Positions 15,231-23,960 of a stretch of 27,009 bases of DNA are shown one piece after another. Position 1 is the stretch's first letter. Each line of letters opens with the position of its first letter. The notes below the pieces were generated by a model, which made no database searches, was not told the origin of the DNA, and saw only the letters and a program-made list of their open reading frames with translations. Source of the DNA: a virus; IMG/VR virus record IMGVR_UViG_3300032278_000096, positions 1 to 27,009 of that record; one strand, given 5' to 3'. A program made the position numbers and the translations under genes.

Positions 15231-16039
15231 TATGTAACAACCTTTCCTGTAATAGCGTCTTTACCATACCCACGAAAGAATAAACGTTCACTGGCAGGAT
15301 TACCAAGATAACTGCCAACTGCTCCCGCAATGCCCATACCTAATTTCAATCCACTAGGTTGAACAACAGGAGTAAATTTACTATAAGTACGTTTCATTTC
15401 AGCGTAAGCGTTTCCTTGTTGATTCGACAACATAATCATATCACCAAGATAATCTTCTTGTACTTGGTTATAATCTAAATCCGAAAGAGCACCAATATCT
15501 TGCACCACTCGTGTAGGATTACCAAATCCTGAATTAAGTGCTGTAGCACGGTCTCGTCTTTTCTGTTGTTTAAGTTTAAATTCTGATAAGGCTTTAGAAC
15601 GGGCAGCACGTCCTCTTTCTGTTTCAATTCTTTCTAAATCTGTTAAATAAGCCATATTGGCATTTCGCATAGCTATTCTTTGTGATTTTAATTTCATAGC
15701 CGCCAGTTGTTGTTCGTGTTGATATTCTGCCATAGACCCTAACATTTGCATGCCTGAAGTCATTTCATGGAGTGGGAGTTCCCGACCAATAGATAACATA
15801 GAACCGAATAACGTAGGTTGTGCTACATTGACTAAATGAGGTACTCGAAGGACTCCTGTGGTAAGTGAGGGGAGACTGGAAAGACCCATACCCACACTTT
15901 GAGCACCTGTCCCTGCCATAACCATTTCTGAAGCAGCTAATGGAGCTGCCGACCCTATACCCGCAAACGCACCTGCAGCATAAGGAGCAGCTAACACTAA
16001 TCCTGCTATTGCTAGATTACGTCCCATACTACCGCACAT
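15230..16039 (-). CDS. Internal virion protein B (T7 gp14-like)
   Basis: This 269-residue protein corresponds to T7 gp14 (196), which forms the outer-membrane part of the ejection channel. Residues 8-45 are Ala/Gly-rich and hydrophobic (NLAIAGLVLAAPYAAGAFAG and on). A long charged helix follows (about 100-165, with repeated Arg/Lys, MKLKSQRIAMRNANMAYL), then a second Gly-rich hydrophobic patch near 232-248. This pattern is typical of gp14 relatives. The start has GGAGA 7 nt upstream and overlaps the gp13-like gene by 11 nt. Codon 5 (MGRNLA) is an alternative start. The N-terminus MCG resembles MCF and MCW starts of two other virion-region genes here. Confidence 0.82.
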   Translation of the reverse strand: MCGSMGRNLAIAGLVLAAPYAAGAFAGIGSAAPLAASEMVMAGTGAQSVGMGLSSLPSLTTGVLRVPHLVNVAQPTLFGSMLSIGRELPLHEMTSGMQMLGSMAEYQHEQQLAAMKLKSQRIAMRNANMAYLTDLERIETERGRAARSKALSEFKLKQQKRRDRATALNSGFGNPTRVVQDIGALSDLDYNQVQEDYLGDMIMLSNQQGNAYAEMKRTYSKFTPVVQPSGLKLGMGIAGAVGSYLGNPASERLFFRGYGKDAITGKVVT

Positions 16040-16532
16040 TGTTTGTCTCCATTTCTTTTAACATTAATAAGAAGGGCAGTTTCCCAACCCCAAATTCATT
16101 GAGTTCTTGTTTAGGTTCAAAACCTAAGTGTTGTAACCATTTCAAAACTTTCCAATTTCTACGGTCAACAAAATTATATAAATATTGATAATCTTTACCC
16201 ATTTCCTTTATCCAATGGGGACACTCTTTAATAAAAGTTTTGTTATGCTTAAATAAATCTTCTGCAGCAAGTAGCCATGCAATACCATAAGTATCTAAAT
16301 CGCTAGGTGCGACTCCAAACATACCCACAAGTCCTTCTTTACCTGTTCCTAATATTGAATACACACGAGAATCATCAATAGTAAATGGTGTGACTAATGC
16401 TTCGAGTGGGCTTATATCATCTGCTGCCCGTAGTTCTTCTCTATCGGCTTTACGCATTTTAGGAGCAAGTTCTAAAGCGTCCGCAAGCACTGCAACACGG
16501 ACATACGCTTTTTCTTTTAATTGTTGTTCCAT
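16029..16532 (-). CDS. Internal virion protein A-like (T7 gp13-like)
   Basis: This protein of 167 residues (from MEQQLKEKAY) matches T7 gp13-type proteins in size (138) and position between the tail tube and gp14-like genes. The segment with VYSILGTGKEGLVGMFGVAP and the later WKVLKWLQHLGF strongly resemble an acetyltransferase-like (GNAT) fold, as is known for this family. In T7, gp13 is needed for proper virion assembly. The reading frame extends 13 codons further upstream (to 16571), but the start chosen here has AAGGG with 6 nt spacing and lies 1 nt after the gp12-like stop, so it is preferred. Confidence 0.8.
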   Translation of the reverse strand: MEQQLKEKAYVRVAVLADALELAPKMRKADREELRAADDISPLEALVTPFTIDDSRVYSILGTGKEGLVGMFGVAPSDLDTYGIAWLLAAEDLFKHNKTFIKECPHWIKEMGKDYQYLYNFVDRRNWKVLKWLQHLGFEPKQELNEFGVGKLPFLLMLKEMETNNVR

Positions 16533-16533
16533 A

Positions 16534-19368
16534 TTATACCCTTGTTGAACGACTGTGATAATATCCTTCAATATCGGCTGACGCTATCTGCACAGGCAGA
16601 TGTGAACTGCTTTTAATATCAAAAACAAATCGTGTATTTCTACATTGAATAGGAATATTAATTGTTCCTGAAGTAATAGCAGGAGCGTCTATGGTGCTTT
16701 CTGATGTACCAATCACATACCCGTTCATTTCTTTAGTAAATGTATCTCTATTGTTAGGTGTAACTTCTACTTTGAAAAATCCTGAATCTTGGTAGTCTAA
16801 CGTAATCTGACGAATTTGGTAACGCCCTGTAGTAATCGCCACTTCAGCACGTCCCTTTGTTTGACGAAGATATTGCGTACTTAATGTATATTGGGATTCA
16901 TAAGGAATACCGACATATAAATCTGTATGATTACCAACTAAAGTAAAACTAGTTGCAGGAGTAACAAAATTTGTAACAGCTAATCTTACAGGGTCAGAAG
17001 AAGTCACAGTTAAATTTGAAGCTCCTGCCACTGCTCTTGTAACTGTAATTACATTTGATGCAGGATTAGGAGCTGAATATCCCGCTAAACCATTAATACC
17101 ATAAAGGCTAGAAGCTCCGACAGCAATATTATCTGCTGTAGATGCGGCATCTACTCCTACACTAAATTCATTTGGATTAGTAGTTGGGTTTGTTGCTGTC
17201 CCTGTCATTGTTGTAGAAACACCCGCATTGTCCGTCAATGTGAGAGTAGTTCCGACAGCAATGTTGAGTGCATCTGTAACTGTAATTGTACAAGTTGCAT
17301 TAGCGGCATCTGTAAGAGCATAATTTGTTCCATTAGTTTTATCAACAGCAATTAAACCCTCTTTCCCTGCGTAAGTTGGAGTAACTGTAGTTAGTCCTGT
17401 ACCAGAAGCATACACTCCTGTTTTTGACTCTCGTAAATCAATATGAGGATTAAACCCAATCGTTGAATCTTTTAAATTTCGTAAATCTAGTTTCATTAAT
17501 TTTGTATCTGTATCTTCACAAGTCAGTAAATACACATAACTTTCATGTGCCATACCCCCTAATATTTTCACTCCTGCAAATGTCCATTTAGACCATGCGT
17601 TTTGCACCTTATCCCCGCCCTCAAAAAAGTATTTATAAACATACATTGTTCCTGCATTAGTCACTGTGAGCGGAGTTGTGATGGTGCTTGTGCCTGTCCC
17701 CGAATCAGCAGTATCCGCACAGAATACTAATAAAGTATCTTCTGTCGTATTACTTATAATATTATACGCATTTGCAGGGATTAACGATTGTACTGCGGCT
17801 GTTACATCTACGCCATCATTAGTCAATGTCTCATCATCAGCATAATATTCCCTGACTCCTGTATTCTCATTTCGTTTTTGACAGAAATATGCGTAACGCC
17901 CTGCTGAAACAGGAGCAACGCTGTCATCATGTTCAAAACTAGACACTTCATTTATTATTGCGGTAGTTGGGCTAATAACGTCTCCTGCACCTGCTAATTT
18001 ATATTGTGCCGTATCACTAAATAATAATAATGTTTCATTAAATCCTATTGAATTTTTCAAAGTGTTCACTTGAGTTCCTGAAGCCGATATATCAATCACA
18101 TCAGTATCAAGAACTTGCGTCACTGTTGTTGAAAAGAAATTATAAAAATCTGCATTACCTGATAAGATAAGATTTTCACCTGATAAAATTCCTAATCTAT
18201 TTTTATAGAAAGTCATGTTTTGTATAGCCTTTCCAACAAAAGATGGATTCGGATTTGTGTCAGTATCCCCACATACTCTATCTTCCCATGTAATTTTTTG
18301 AAATGTAAATGTCCCGTCATTATTATTAACAAGAGCGTGCGGCATAGTAGTGTCCGTCAAGCCTACACTTGTAGCAGGAGCGATTGTTTCTGTCCAAACT
18401 CCATCACCGTCAAATTTGACATAATAATCACTTAATGTATCTCCCTCATCACCAGTGATTTTCATAATCACATTTAACTTTCCGTGATATGGCAATTTAG
18501 TAAAATCTTGTATTTTATCTCGAATAATATACATAGAGGTATGACCCGCACCATCTGAACTAGAAAGAGTGTATCCTGAATCCCCGTCCGTTGGTTTTCC
18601 GTAAATAACTGATTCATAATTTCCCCAAGTAAAATGACTTGAAATATCAGTAAGGTTAGCAAGTCCTTGTGTAGTTGAAACATTTGCACCTGTATCGGTA
18701 CGGATTGTTTTAAAAGCAATACCACTTGCTGAAGCGTCCCAATGTGTTGATGATGTGCCGTTTAATAAAATATCCGCAATTTTAGAACTGTCTCTAAAGG
18801 CACTATCGGTTGTAGCAACCGCTCCATCAGGCATTTGGAATATGACTTTTAATTCCCGTGTCATATCAGGGTGATTTATGGTAACAGAATATTCTCGACC
18901 ATAATTAGTTGTTTTCACATAGATGAGAAATTCTTCCACTTTTGCCGCAGAAGTTGAAGTATCCGCAGTAGGGGTAATAGACTTATTTGCAACAAAAGTA
19001 TAATCGGCAATATTAACCATATTAAAATCTGACTTAGGATTAGTGCTAGCGAGATAAGTTGTTCCATCAGGAAAAGAAACAGTTTTTTCATTGCCTGATA
19101 AATCATAAACTTTTACTCCTTCATTATAAAAAGCACATAGATATAAATTATTCTCGTCTCGTTGTATAGACCATGTTTTTATTTTGTTTGAAAAAATCGT
19201 TGTTTCGAGTGTTTTAATATATTCCATTGGCGGGCGTTTGGTTAAACCCCTTACAATGTCATTTTGAAAATTAATTTGTTCTTCACCTTGATTGATATAG
19301 CGTTGAGTTGGTACTTGTTGACTTATTCCTTGATAGAAATTGGGAATAACTTGCGAAACAACAGGCAT
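16534..19368 (-). CDS. Tail tubular protein B (T7 gp12-like nozzle)
   Basis: This 944-residue protein forms the tail nozzle. The N-terminus is diagnostic: IPNFYQGISQQVPTQRYINQ, then EQINFQ...GLTKRPP, matching the family's GGISQQ...RYPDQ...GLxKRPP pattern. The motif FYKNRLGILSGENLILS (about 387-403) is also typical. It is about 150 residues longer than T7 gp12 (794); part of the excess is a Thr/Ala-rich, beta-looking insertion at about 685-800 near the C-terminal domain. The gene starts 2 nt after the tail tube A stop, and the gp13-like gene starts right behind it. Confidence 0.96.
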   Translation of the reverse strand: MPVVSQVIPNFYQGISQQVPTQRYINQGEEQINFQNDIVRGLTKRPPMEYIKTLETTIFSNKIKTWSIQRDENNLYLCAFYNEGVKVYDLSGNEKTVSFPDGTTYLASTNPKSDFNMVNIADYTFVANKSITPTADTSTSAAKVEEFLIYVKTTNYGREYSVTINHPDMTRELKVIFQMPDGAVATTDSAFRDSSKIADILLNGTSSTHWDASASGIAFKTIRTDTGANVSTTQGLANLTDISSHFTWGNYESVIYGKPTDGDSGYTLSSSDGAGHTSMYIIRDKIQDFTKLPYHGKLNVIMKITGDEGDTLSDYYVKFDGDGVWTETIAPATSVGLTDTTMPHALVNNNDGTFTFQKITWEDRVCGDTDTNPNPSFVGKAIQNMTFYKNRLGILSGENLILSGNADFYNFFSTTVTQVLDTDVIDISASGTQVNTLKNSIGFNETLLLFSDTAQYKLAGAGDVISPTTAIINEVSSFEHDDSVAPVSAGRYAYFCQKRNENTGVREYYADDETLTNDGVDVTAAVQSLIPANAYNIISNTTEDTLLVFCADTADSGTGTSTITTPLTVTNAGTMYVYKYFFEGGDKVQNAWSKWTFAGVKILGGMAHESYVYLLTCEDTDTKLMKLDLRNLKDSTIGFNPHIDLRESKTGVYASGTGLTTVTPTYAGKEGLIAVDKTNGTNYALTDAANATCTITVTDALNIAVGTTLTLTDNAGVSTTMTGTATNPTTNPNEFSVGVDAASTADNIAVGASSLYGINGLAGYSAPNPASNVITVTRAVAGASNLTVTSSDPVRLAVTNFVTPATSFTLVGNHTDLYVGIPYESQYTLSTQYLRQTKGRAEVAITTGRYQIRQITLDYQDSGFFKVEVTPNNRDTFTKEMNGYVIGTSESTIDAPAITSGTINIPIQCRNTRFVFDIKSSSHLPVQIASADIEGYYHSRSTRV
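16539..16543 (-). promoter_or_regulatory. Ribosome site deciding the gp13-like start
   Basis: On the minus strand AAGGG lies 6 nt before the ATG at 16532, overlapping the end of the gp12-like gene. No comparable site fits the longer frame starting at 16571. The shorter form also removes an odd 38-nt overlap with the preceding gene. Confidence 0.7.
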
Positions 19369-19370
19369 GA

Positions 19371-19982
19371 TTAATAAGACCTTCTAAATTGGCGATTAAC
19401 AATATTATAAGTGTTAGCGTCACCATCTAATATGTTTACATCAGCACTTCTTGAATCTGCCGCTTTGAAAGCATTGTGTGCTTCTTGTTCATCAGCACCA
19501 GTTAATTTTACAATTTCTTTATCTCCAACATAACGAGCAGCAAAACGTCTTGACGATTTTATAGTAATATAGCTTCGGGCGTATTCAGGTAAATGTTCAA
19601 ATTGTTGAATAAGCACTACATCAAGAGTCGGTAAAGTTAAATCTGTACTCCAAGTATCGGTATGTGTTTCGAGATTGTATAAATAACCATCTCTAATTAC
19701 GACATCTATATAGCGATAATCAGCCGAAGCGTCCGCTTGTACACAGTTGCTTGGAAGGGGTACTTTATTATCGTCATCTCTAGTCACTGTATATTTATAA
19801 TGCGTATTAAAATGCCACCCTTGCGATTGCACTGACATAGTAGTTTCATCAAGAATATTTTTAGCGACACTGACGTCAACGGTAGTATCTCCTGTTATTG
19901 CATTTACAGGTGCTTCCCCAATAACACTCAACATAGTGTTTACCGCTTGTAATTCAGTTGTGGGGGTAATTTGTGTTGCCAT
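19371..19982 (-). CDS. Tail tubular protein A (T7 gp11-like gatekeeper)
   Basis: This 203-residue protein forms the ring between portal and nozzle. The N-terminal segment TELQAVNTMLSVIGEAPVNA is a strong family signature, and length (T7 gp11: 196) and gene order fit. A further typical pattern is ARSYITIKSSRRFAARYVGD (about residues 135-154). The ribosome site AAAGGAGA precedes the ATG and directly follows the T-tract of the terminator at 20001-20035, so this gene is the first one behind the post-capsid terminator and depends on read-through or on a promoter not seen here. Confidence 0.95.
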   Translation of the reverse strand: MATQITPTTELQAVNTMLSVIGEAPVNAITGDTTVDVSVAKNILDETTMSVQSQGWHFNTHYKYTVTRDDDNKVPLPSNCVQADASADYRYIDVVIRDGYLYNLETHTDTWSTDLTLPTLDVVLIQQFEHLPEYARSYITIKSSRRFAARYVGDKEIVKLTGADEQEAHNAFKAADSRSADVNILDGDANTYNIVNRQFRRSY

Positions 19983-20000
19983 TAAATCTCCTTTAAAATT

Positions 20001-20035
20001 AAAAAAAAGGAAAGGCGACCATAAGCCACCTTTCC
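20001..20035 (-). terminator. Intrinsic terminator after the capsid gene (T-phi-like)
   Basis: On the minus strand an 11-bp stem (GGAAAGGTGGC paired with GTCGCCTTTCC, with two G-T pairs) and a 5-nt TTATG loop is followed directly by T8. It lies about 35 nt after the capsid stop. T7 has its main late terminator T-phi in the same position, where partial read-through keeps the tail genes below capsid level. This is the strongest terminator-like structure I found in the window. Confidence 0.92.
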
Positions 20036-20069
20036 AATTTAAGTTATAGTATAAAAAACGTAATAAATT

Positions 20070-21047
20070 CTACGCTTCTTTAATACCAACAGCAGCTTCA
20101 GGTCTCAAATAGGCGTGACCCATAGCATACTTAGCAACCATTAGCGTTCCTTGTCGTCTAATGTCGTATTCCATCTCAGTGGAAAGGTCGAGTAGTTTGA
20201 CCGTACCTACAGCAGATGGGTGAACGACTAGAGCAACGTAGTTCGCAAGATTAACAGCTTGAGGTGCTGAACCACCTTGAGTGGCAGAACCTTGACTTAC
20301 GCCTGCGGGTGCATCTTTGAAGACGTCATGTGGAGTTGAAATAAGTTCAATTCCTGCGACCTTCATAATTTTACCTTCAGCGATAGAACCTTGACCACTA
20401 TAGTCAATGTTCACAGCGTTAGTTGCGTTAGCCATCTTGTAATATTCTTCAGGTCGAATAAAGCACTTACGTCCTTCTTTCGGCACATAGTTATTATCAA
20501 GAGTTTTTGCAGCGTCAAACAATGCATCAATCATTGCTTGAGCAGCAGTGGCGTCAGTAGCTGACGCAATATTAGCGTCAGTTAGAGTTGTTCCTGAACC
20601 GTAAGATGTATCGCCTACGTTTGCAGAACCTTCAGAAGCCATACCCATAGTTTGTAGAACATGCTTATCTTTTTGAAAAGCTAATGCTCTGCCAATTTCT
20701 TGTGAGTAGGCACTTCTTACGTCCCAGTGATTTTTCGCTTCTTCCAAATTTGAAAGAAACACACTTGAGACAAGCAAGTCATTAATAGTTATGACTCTTT
20801 CGTTGTGGTTTATGTCGCTACCTGTGAGTTCCGCTCCAGGTGTATGATAAGCAGCAACAATTCTGCCCATTACTGGGAAGGTTGCCGATTTACCTGAAGA
20901 AATGGTTCGCACCATCTCAGCACCGTTTGTAACTGAAGCTTGCTCGAAGGAAGTAAGAACTTCCCCTGAGAATACCTTCAGAAACAGAGCGTCTTCACTG
21001 CCAGCAGCATTGACACGACCCACACTAGCGGGTGTACTAGCAGCCAT
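20070..21047 (-). CDS. Major capsid protein (T7 gp10-like, HK97 fold)
   Basis: This 325-residue protein builds the icosahedral head. It shows the T7-like capsid signature: ALFLKVFSGEVLTSFEQASV near the N-terminus, SGKSATFPVMGRIVAAYHTPG (about 52-72), and the ITINDLLVSSVFLSNLEEAK segment (about 86-105). The length is close to T7 gp10A (345). AAGGAG stands 7 nt before the ATG. A 150-bp leader precedes it and an intrinsic terminator follows, so it forms its own high-expression unit. I saw no slippery heptamer near the 3' end and no sign of a 10B-type frameshift product. Confidence 0.97.
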   Translation of the reverse strand: MAASTPASVGRVNAAGSEDALFLKVFSGEVLTSFEQASVTNGAEMVRTISSGKSATFPVMGRIVAAYHTPGAELTGSDINHNERVITINDLLVSSVFLSNLEEAKNHWDVRSAYSQEIGRALAFQKDKHVLQTMGMASEGSANVGDTSYGSGTTLTDANIASATDATAAQAMIDALFDAAKTLDNNYVPKEGRKCFIRPEEYYKMANATNAVNIDYSGQGSIAEGKIMKVAGIELISTPHDVFKDAPAGVSQGSATQGGSAPQAVNLANYVALVVHPSAVGTVKLLDLSTEMEYDIRRQGTLMVAKYAMGHAYLRPEAAVGIKEA

Positions 21048-21165
21048 GTTAATTCTCCTTTAAGTTAAGAGGTTAATGTTAATGAAAGCATCACACGTCC
21101 TTCAGTTTCACAATCAAGATTGTCGCCCTCAGGCGGTCAGGATATTCTACTTGGTCATGTTATGC

Positions 21166-21193
21166 AGTTGCCACCTAGATAGGTAGCACAACT
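21166..21193 (-). promoter_or_regulatory. Strong hairpin in the leader before the capsid gene
   Basis: On the minus strand the stem GCTACCT/AGGTGGC with loop ATCT extends by T-A and AGT/ACT pairs around a 2-nt bulge, starting 4 nt after the stop of the 120-codon gene. No T-tract follows, so it is not a typical terminator. Two smaller hairpins (CGCC/GGCG with loop TGAG; ACAAT/ATTGT with loop CTTG) lie between it and the capsid ATG. An RNA processing site or a 5' stabiliser of capsid mRNA is possible; T7 late mRNAs are cut by RNase III in such places. Function is inferred. Confidence 0.5.
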
Positions 21194-21197
21194 AATT

Positions 21198-21560
21198 TTA
21201 TCTCCAATAATCTCGTGGAGTTTTTGATACACGTCTTAAAGATAACGAACGTTCTTTTGCTGCAGCAATTGCAGCAGCTTCGGATTTATGTATACTGGTA
21301 GCTTTTATTTGCCCTCGATTATACATATCGAATAAATCGTCTCCACTATACTGCCGCCCACCGTGTATAGATGGGATATTTAACCACTCCCCTGATTTTA
21401 ATGGGAACGTTACGGATTTTTCGGATACATTTTCTCCACCATTTATAAGTTCGCCCATTATTGTTGTAGCTGATGGAGTTCGATAAACAGTGCGTCCATA
21501 TTGAGTCATATTCCCTGTATCGCTCCCAACACGAGGGGGTTGATTACCTGCCCAACACAT
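21198..21560 (-). CDS. Unknown protein between scaffold and capsid, 120 aa
   Basis: This gene sits in a place where T7 has no gene. The protein starts MCWAGNQPPRVGSDTGN, is unstructured-looking for about 45 residues, and then has SGEWLNIPSIHGGRQYSGDD (about residues 56-75), followed by YNRGQIKATSIHKSEAAAIA. The 'W-x-N-I-P-S/T-I-x-G-G' element, an S-x-D-(x)n-Y segment and a C-terminal 'A-A-A-K-E-R-S' helix resemble a short motif seen in various phage virion-associated proteins. A virion or assembly role is likely from its setting, but nothing more can be claimed. It starts 8 nt after the scaffold stop. Confidence 0.82.
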   Translation of the reverse strand: MCWAGNQPPRVGSDTGNMTQYGRTVYRTPSATTIMGELINGGENVSEKSVTFPLKSGEWLNIPSIHGGRQYSGDDLFDMYNRGQIKATSIHKSEAAAIAAAKERSLSLRRVSKTPRDYWR

Positions 21561-21568
21561 TTTCTTCT

Positions 21569-22360
21569 CTACAAAGAACTGTTAGCAAGTTTATCTTTTA
21601 CTTCTTTTTGATAAGCAAGGTCTTTAGAATAACGGTCATCTGACATGGCTTTTGTAACTTGTGCCCATGATTGAAAACCTTGCGAACCTGTAGGGGACGC
21701 TTTACCTTCCACAAGATTCGGTTCACTACCTACTGCATGGTCATAACGTGCTTTAAGCCCTGTTACTGCAAATTTTACAGATTCAATATCTGTACTATTG
21801 ACAGATTGATTAAATGCAGTTTGTTCGGCTTCCGTTAAATTCTCAAGTGACCATTGCATAAGGTCTTGATACGATTTCTCGCCACCTATAGTATTTTTAA
21901 CTTCCGTAACTTTTTGAGTAGCCACAGCTTGTTGACCTGAAATAAAAGCGTCAACATAATCTCTTGTAATTCCTGCTTTCTCTAATTTTTGGTAAGACTC
22001 ATCAGCTAATTTACCGTTTTCAGCATATTCGGTTTGCAAGGAATCCATATCTAACCCTGCTTTATCTGCTGCCTTTTTAGCAATCTCCAAATCATTGGGT
22101 TTTGAATCGTCTTCTTTTGTTTTGGTTTCTTCTTTAGGAACATCTTCTTTTGGAGCACCTAATTTCTTTTCTAATTCTGAATAAGATTGTGCCATTTCGT
22201 CAACAGTTTTAAATTTGTCAGGCAACCCTTCAGGACGTGCGGGAGTTTCTTTTGAATCTTCCGTAGTTACGTCTTCTTTAAGTTTTGCTCCTTCGGGAGT
22301 TTTTTCTGCAGGTTTTTCTGAAGTAGTTTCTTCTTCTTTTATTTCAACTTTTTCAACCAT
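21569..22360 (-). CDS. Capsid assembly scaffolding protein (T7 gp9-like)
   Basis: This 263-residue protein is highly acidic and rich in Glu, Lys and Pro in its first 90 residues (EEETTSEKPAEKTPEGAK), then helical. T7 gp9 (307) has the same character; it templates prohead assembly and leaves before DNA enters. The segment PEGLPDKFKTVDEMAQSYSE (about 43-62) is the recognisable family element, found near the N-terminus of T7-like and other scaffold proteins. AAAGGA precedes the ATG. It lies directly between portal and, one gene later, capsid. Confidence 0.92.
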   Translation of the reverse strand: MVEKVEIKEEETTSEKPAEKTPEGAKLKEDVTTEDSKETPARPEGLPDKFKTVDEMAQSYSELEKKLGAPKEDVPKEETKTKEDDSKPNDLEIAKKAADKAGLDMDSLQTEYAENGKLADESYQKLEKAGITRDYVDAFISGQQAVATQKVTEVKNTIGGEKSYQDLMQWSLENLTEAEQTAFNQSVNSTDIESVKFAVTGLKARYDHAVGSEPNLVEGKASPTGSQGFQSWAQVTKAMSDDRYSKDLAYQKEVKDKLANSSL

Positions 22361-22375
22361 AAGATTCCTTTACTA

Positions 22376-23947
22376 TTATTGTTGTTGTGGTGGTTTAGTT
22401 AGATTATCGGCAACTGCGGGAACAGCTTCTTTAGCCATATCCGCCATTTGCTGTTGTTGTTGTGCTTGGGCTTCAGCTTCTTGTTCTGCCATTAATTCGT
22501 CAGCAGATTTAATTAAGCCCTCAGTTTCAACACCAAGACTTGTCGCAATACGTTTAATCAAATCGGAGTGATTAATGGCACGGATAACTTCGGGATTGAC
22601 TTGAGCGAAATTAACAATTTCCGCTACAAATTCTCGTAATTTCTGTAAATCGTTTCCCCTACCTAATGCTTCAATTCCTGTAATAATAGTAGGTTGAACT
22701 GAATCTTTCGGTATCGTAGGGATTTCTTTTGCTTGTTGCATACGTTGCATTAAAACCGATACTAAAGGTAATTGAAATTCTTGAGACAATAATGAATAAA
22801 TACCACCCATACTTGTTTCTAATTGTTCTGCCATATACCTAATTTCTTGAGCGGTAACTCGTTCAGCATCTCTTTGAATCGCAGTATGAAGAAGAAAAGC
22901 ATAAGACATACGTTCTTCTAACCGTCTAATACTGTCCGCAACAACTTGTAAATCATATTGTTTATCTGTTTGCAGAACAGAAACATCATCTTTCATACCT
23001 GTTATAATATCACCATTTCTAGTAGCAGCTAAATCTCTTTTACGAGTCACGGCATTTGGTCGTATCATAAATACCACTTTAGAACTTGCAGCAGCACTTT
23101 CTACTAATGCTTGTGAAAGTCCTTCTAATGATTTTAAATCTCCTAAAAATTCTTCTACATATCCTCGTCCATAATCTTCTCCGTCTACTCGCACCATACG
23201 GAGACATAAATACGGCATTTTTTCTGCAAGCAACGTGCCAATCGTTTGCGGTATTTTGTACCCCATTATTTCTTGGCAAATATAAAATTTCTTTTCATCT
23301 AATTTATAAATATGAGTATAGAGTTCACAATCCTCATCTTCCTTAAAATCTCCTTGTTTTCCAACTTCCTCTCGAATTTCAGGAGATAAACTTAAAGCAG
23401 AAACCTTTTCTTTAATAACAATTTCTAATATTTTCCCTGCGGAATCTCTGCGGCAAACATAATGAGAAAGAGCAAACACTTTCATAGCACCGTCTTTTGG
23501 AAGATAAGTTAATACATTACCACTAATGATAAGATGTTTTAATGCTTCAAAAACAGATACTCGAATTGCTAATTGTTCAATTTTCGCAGAAACTTCTCGT
23601 TCTATCGTTGCTAAAGATTTTTCTATTTCTGATTTTAATTCTTTCTGATTTTCTAATTCTTGTTTCGTTTTGCCACTTACTGCTAAACGGAAAAAGGGAG
23701 AATTAGGGGGGAGAAGTAAAAGGAGAAGTTTAGACGCTAAATTATTTACTCCCCGTGCACCAATAGATTGGAAAGGAGTGTATAATTCGCTTGTAGATTC
23801 AAACCCGTCATCAGGAACAAGAGCGGGAATTGTTAATTCAGAACACTCTCTTGCTCTATCAAGATAATGTTGACGATTGATTTTCAAACGTTCATAACGT
23901 TCTTTAGCGGTTTCAGGTTTAATTGAAGTTGTATTATTATCTTTCAT
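22376..23947 (-). CDS. Portal protein (T7 gp8-like head-tail connector)
   Basis: This 523-residue protein forms the dodecameric ring through which DNA enters and leaves (T7 gp8: 536). Family features are the N-terminal RYERLKINRQHYLDRARECS and PFQSIGARGVNNLASKLLLL (about 58-77), LPPNSPFFRLAVSG soon after, and VTAQEIRYMAEQLETSMGGI (about 365-384). The C-terminus is Gln/Ala-rich, as in relatives. No clear Shine-Dalgarno sequence precedes the ATG, 13 nt after the stop of the small upstream gene, so translation may depend on re-initiation. Confidence 0.96.
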   Translation of the reverse strand: MKDNNTTSIKPETAKERYERLKINRQHYLDRARECSELTIPALVPDDGFESTSELYTPFQSIGARGVNNLASKLLLLLLPPNSPFFRLAVSGKTKQELENQKELKSEIEKSLATIEREVSAKIEQLAIRVSVFEALKHLIISGNVLTYLPKDGAMKVFALSHYVCRRDSAGKILEIVIKEKVSALSLSPEIREEVGKQGDFKEDEDCELYTHIYKLDEKKFYICQEIMGYKIPQTIGTLLAEKMPYLCLRMVRVDGEDYGRGYVEEFLGDLKSLEGLSQALVESAAASSKVVFMIRPNAVTRKRDLAATRNGDIITGMKDDVSVLQTDKQYDLQVVADSIRRLEERMSYAFLLHTAIQRDAERVTAQEIRYMAEQLETSMGGIYSLLSQEFQLPLVSVLMQRMQQAKEIPTIPKDSVQPTIITGIEALGRGNDLQKLREFVAEIVNFAQVNPEVIRAINHSDLIKRIATSLGVETEGLIKSADELMAEQEAEAQAQQQQQMADMAKEAVPAVADNLTKPPQQQ

Positions 23948-23960
23948 TAGCGTTAATCAG

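Noticed and set aside
19752-19768. Third strong copy of the promoter-like motif (AAAGTACCCCTTCC) inside tail tube A
   Set aside because: It lies in conserved coding sequence (VPLP) and matches only in the central block; similar CCCCTTCC occurs at 4867-4876 for the same coding reason.
20036-20100. Programmed frameshift giving a longer capsid form, as T7 10B
   Set aside because: No slippery heptamer is seen near the capsid stop, and the intrinsic terminator begins only about 35 nt behind it.
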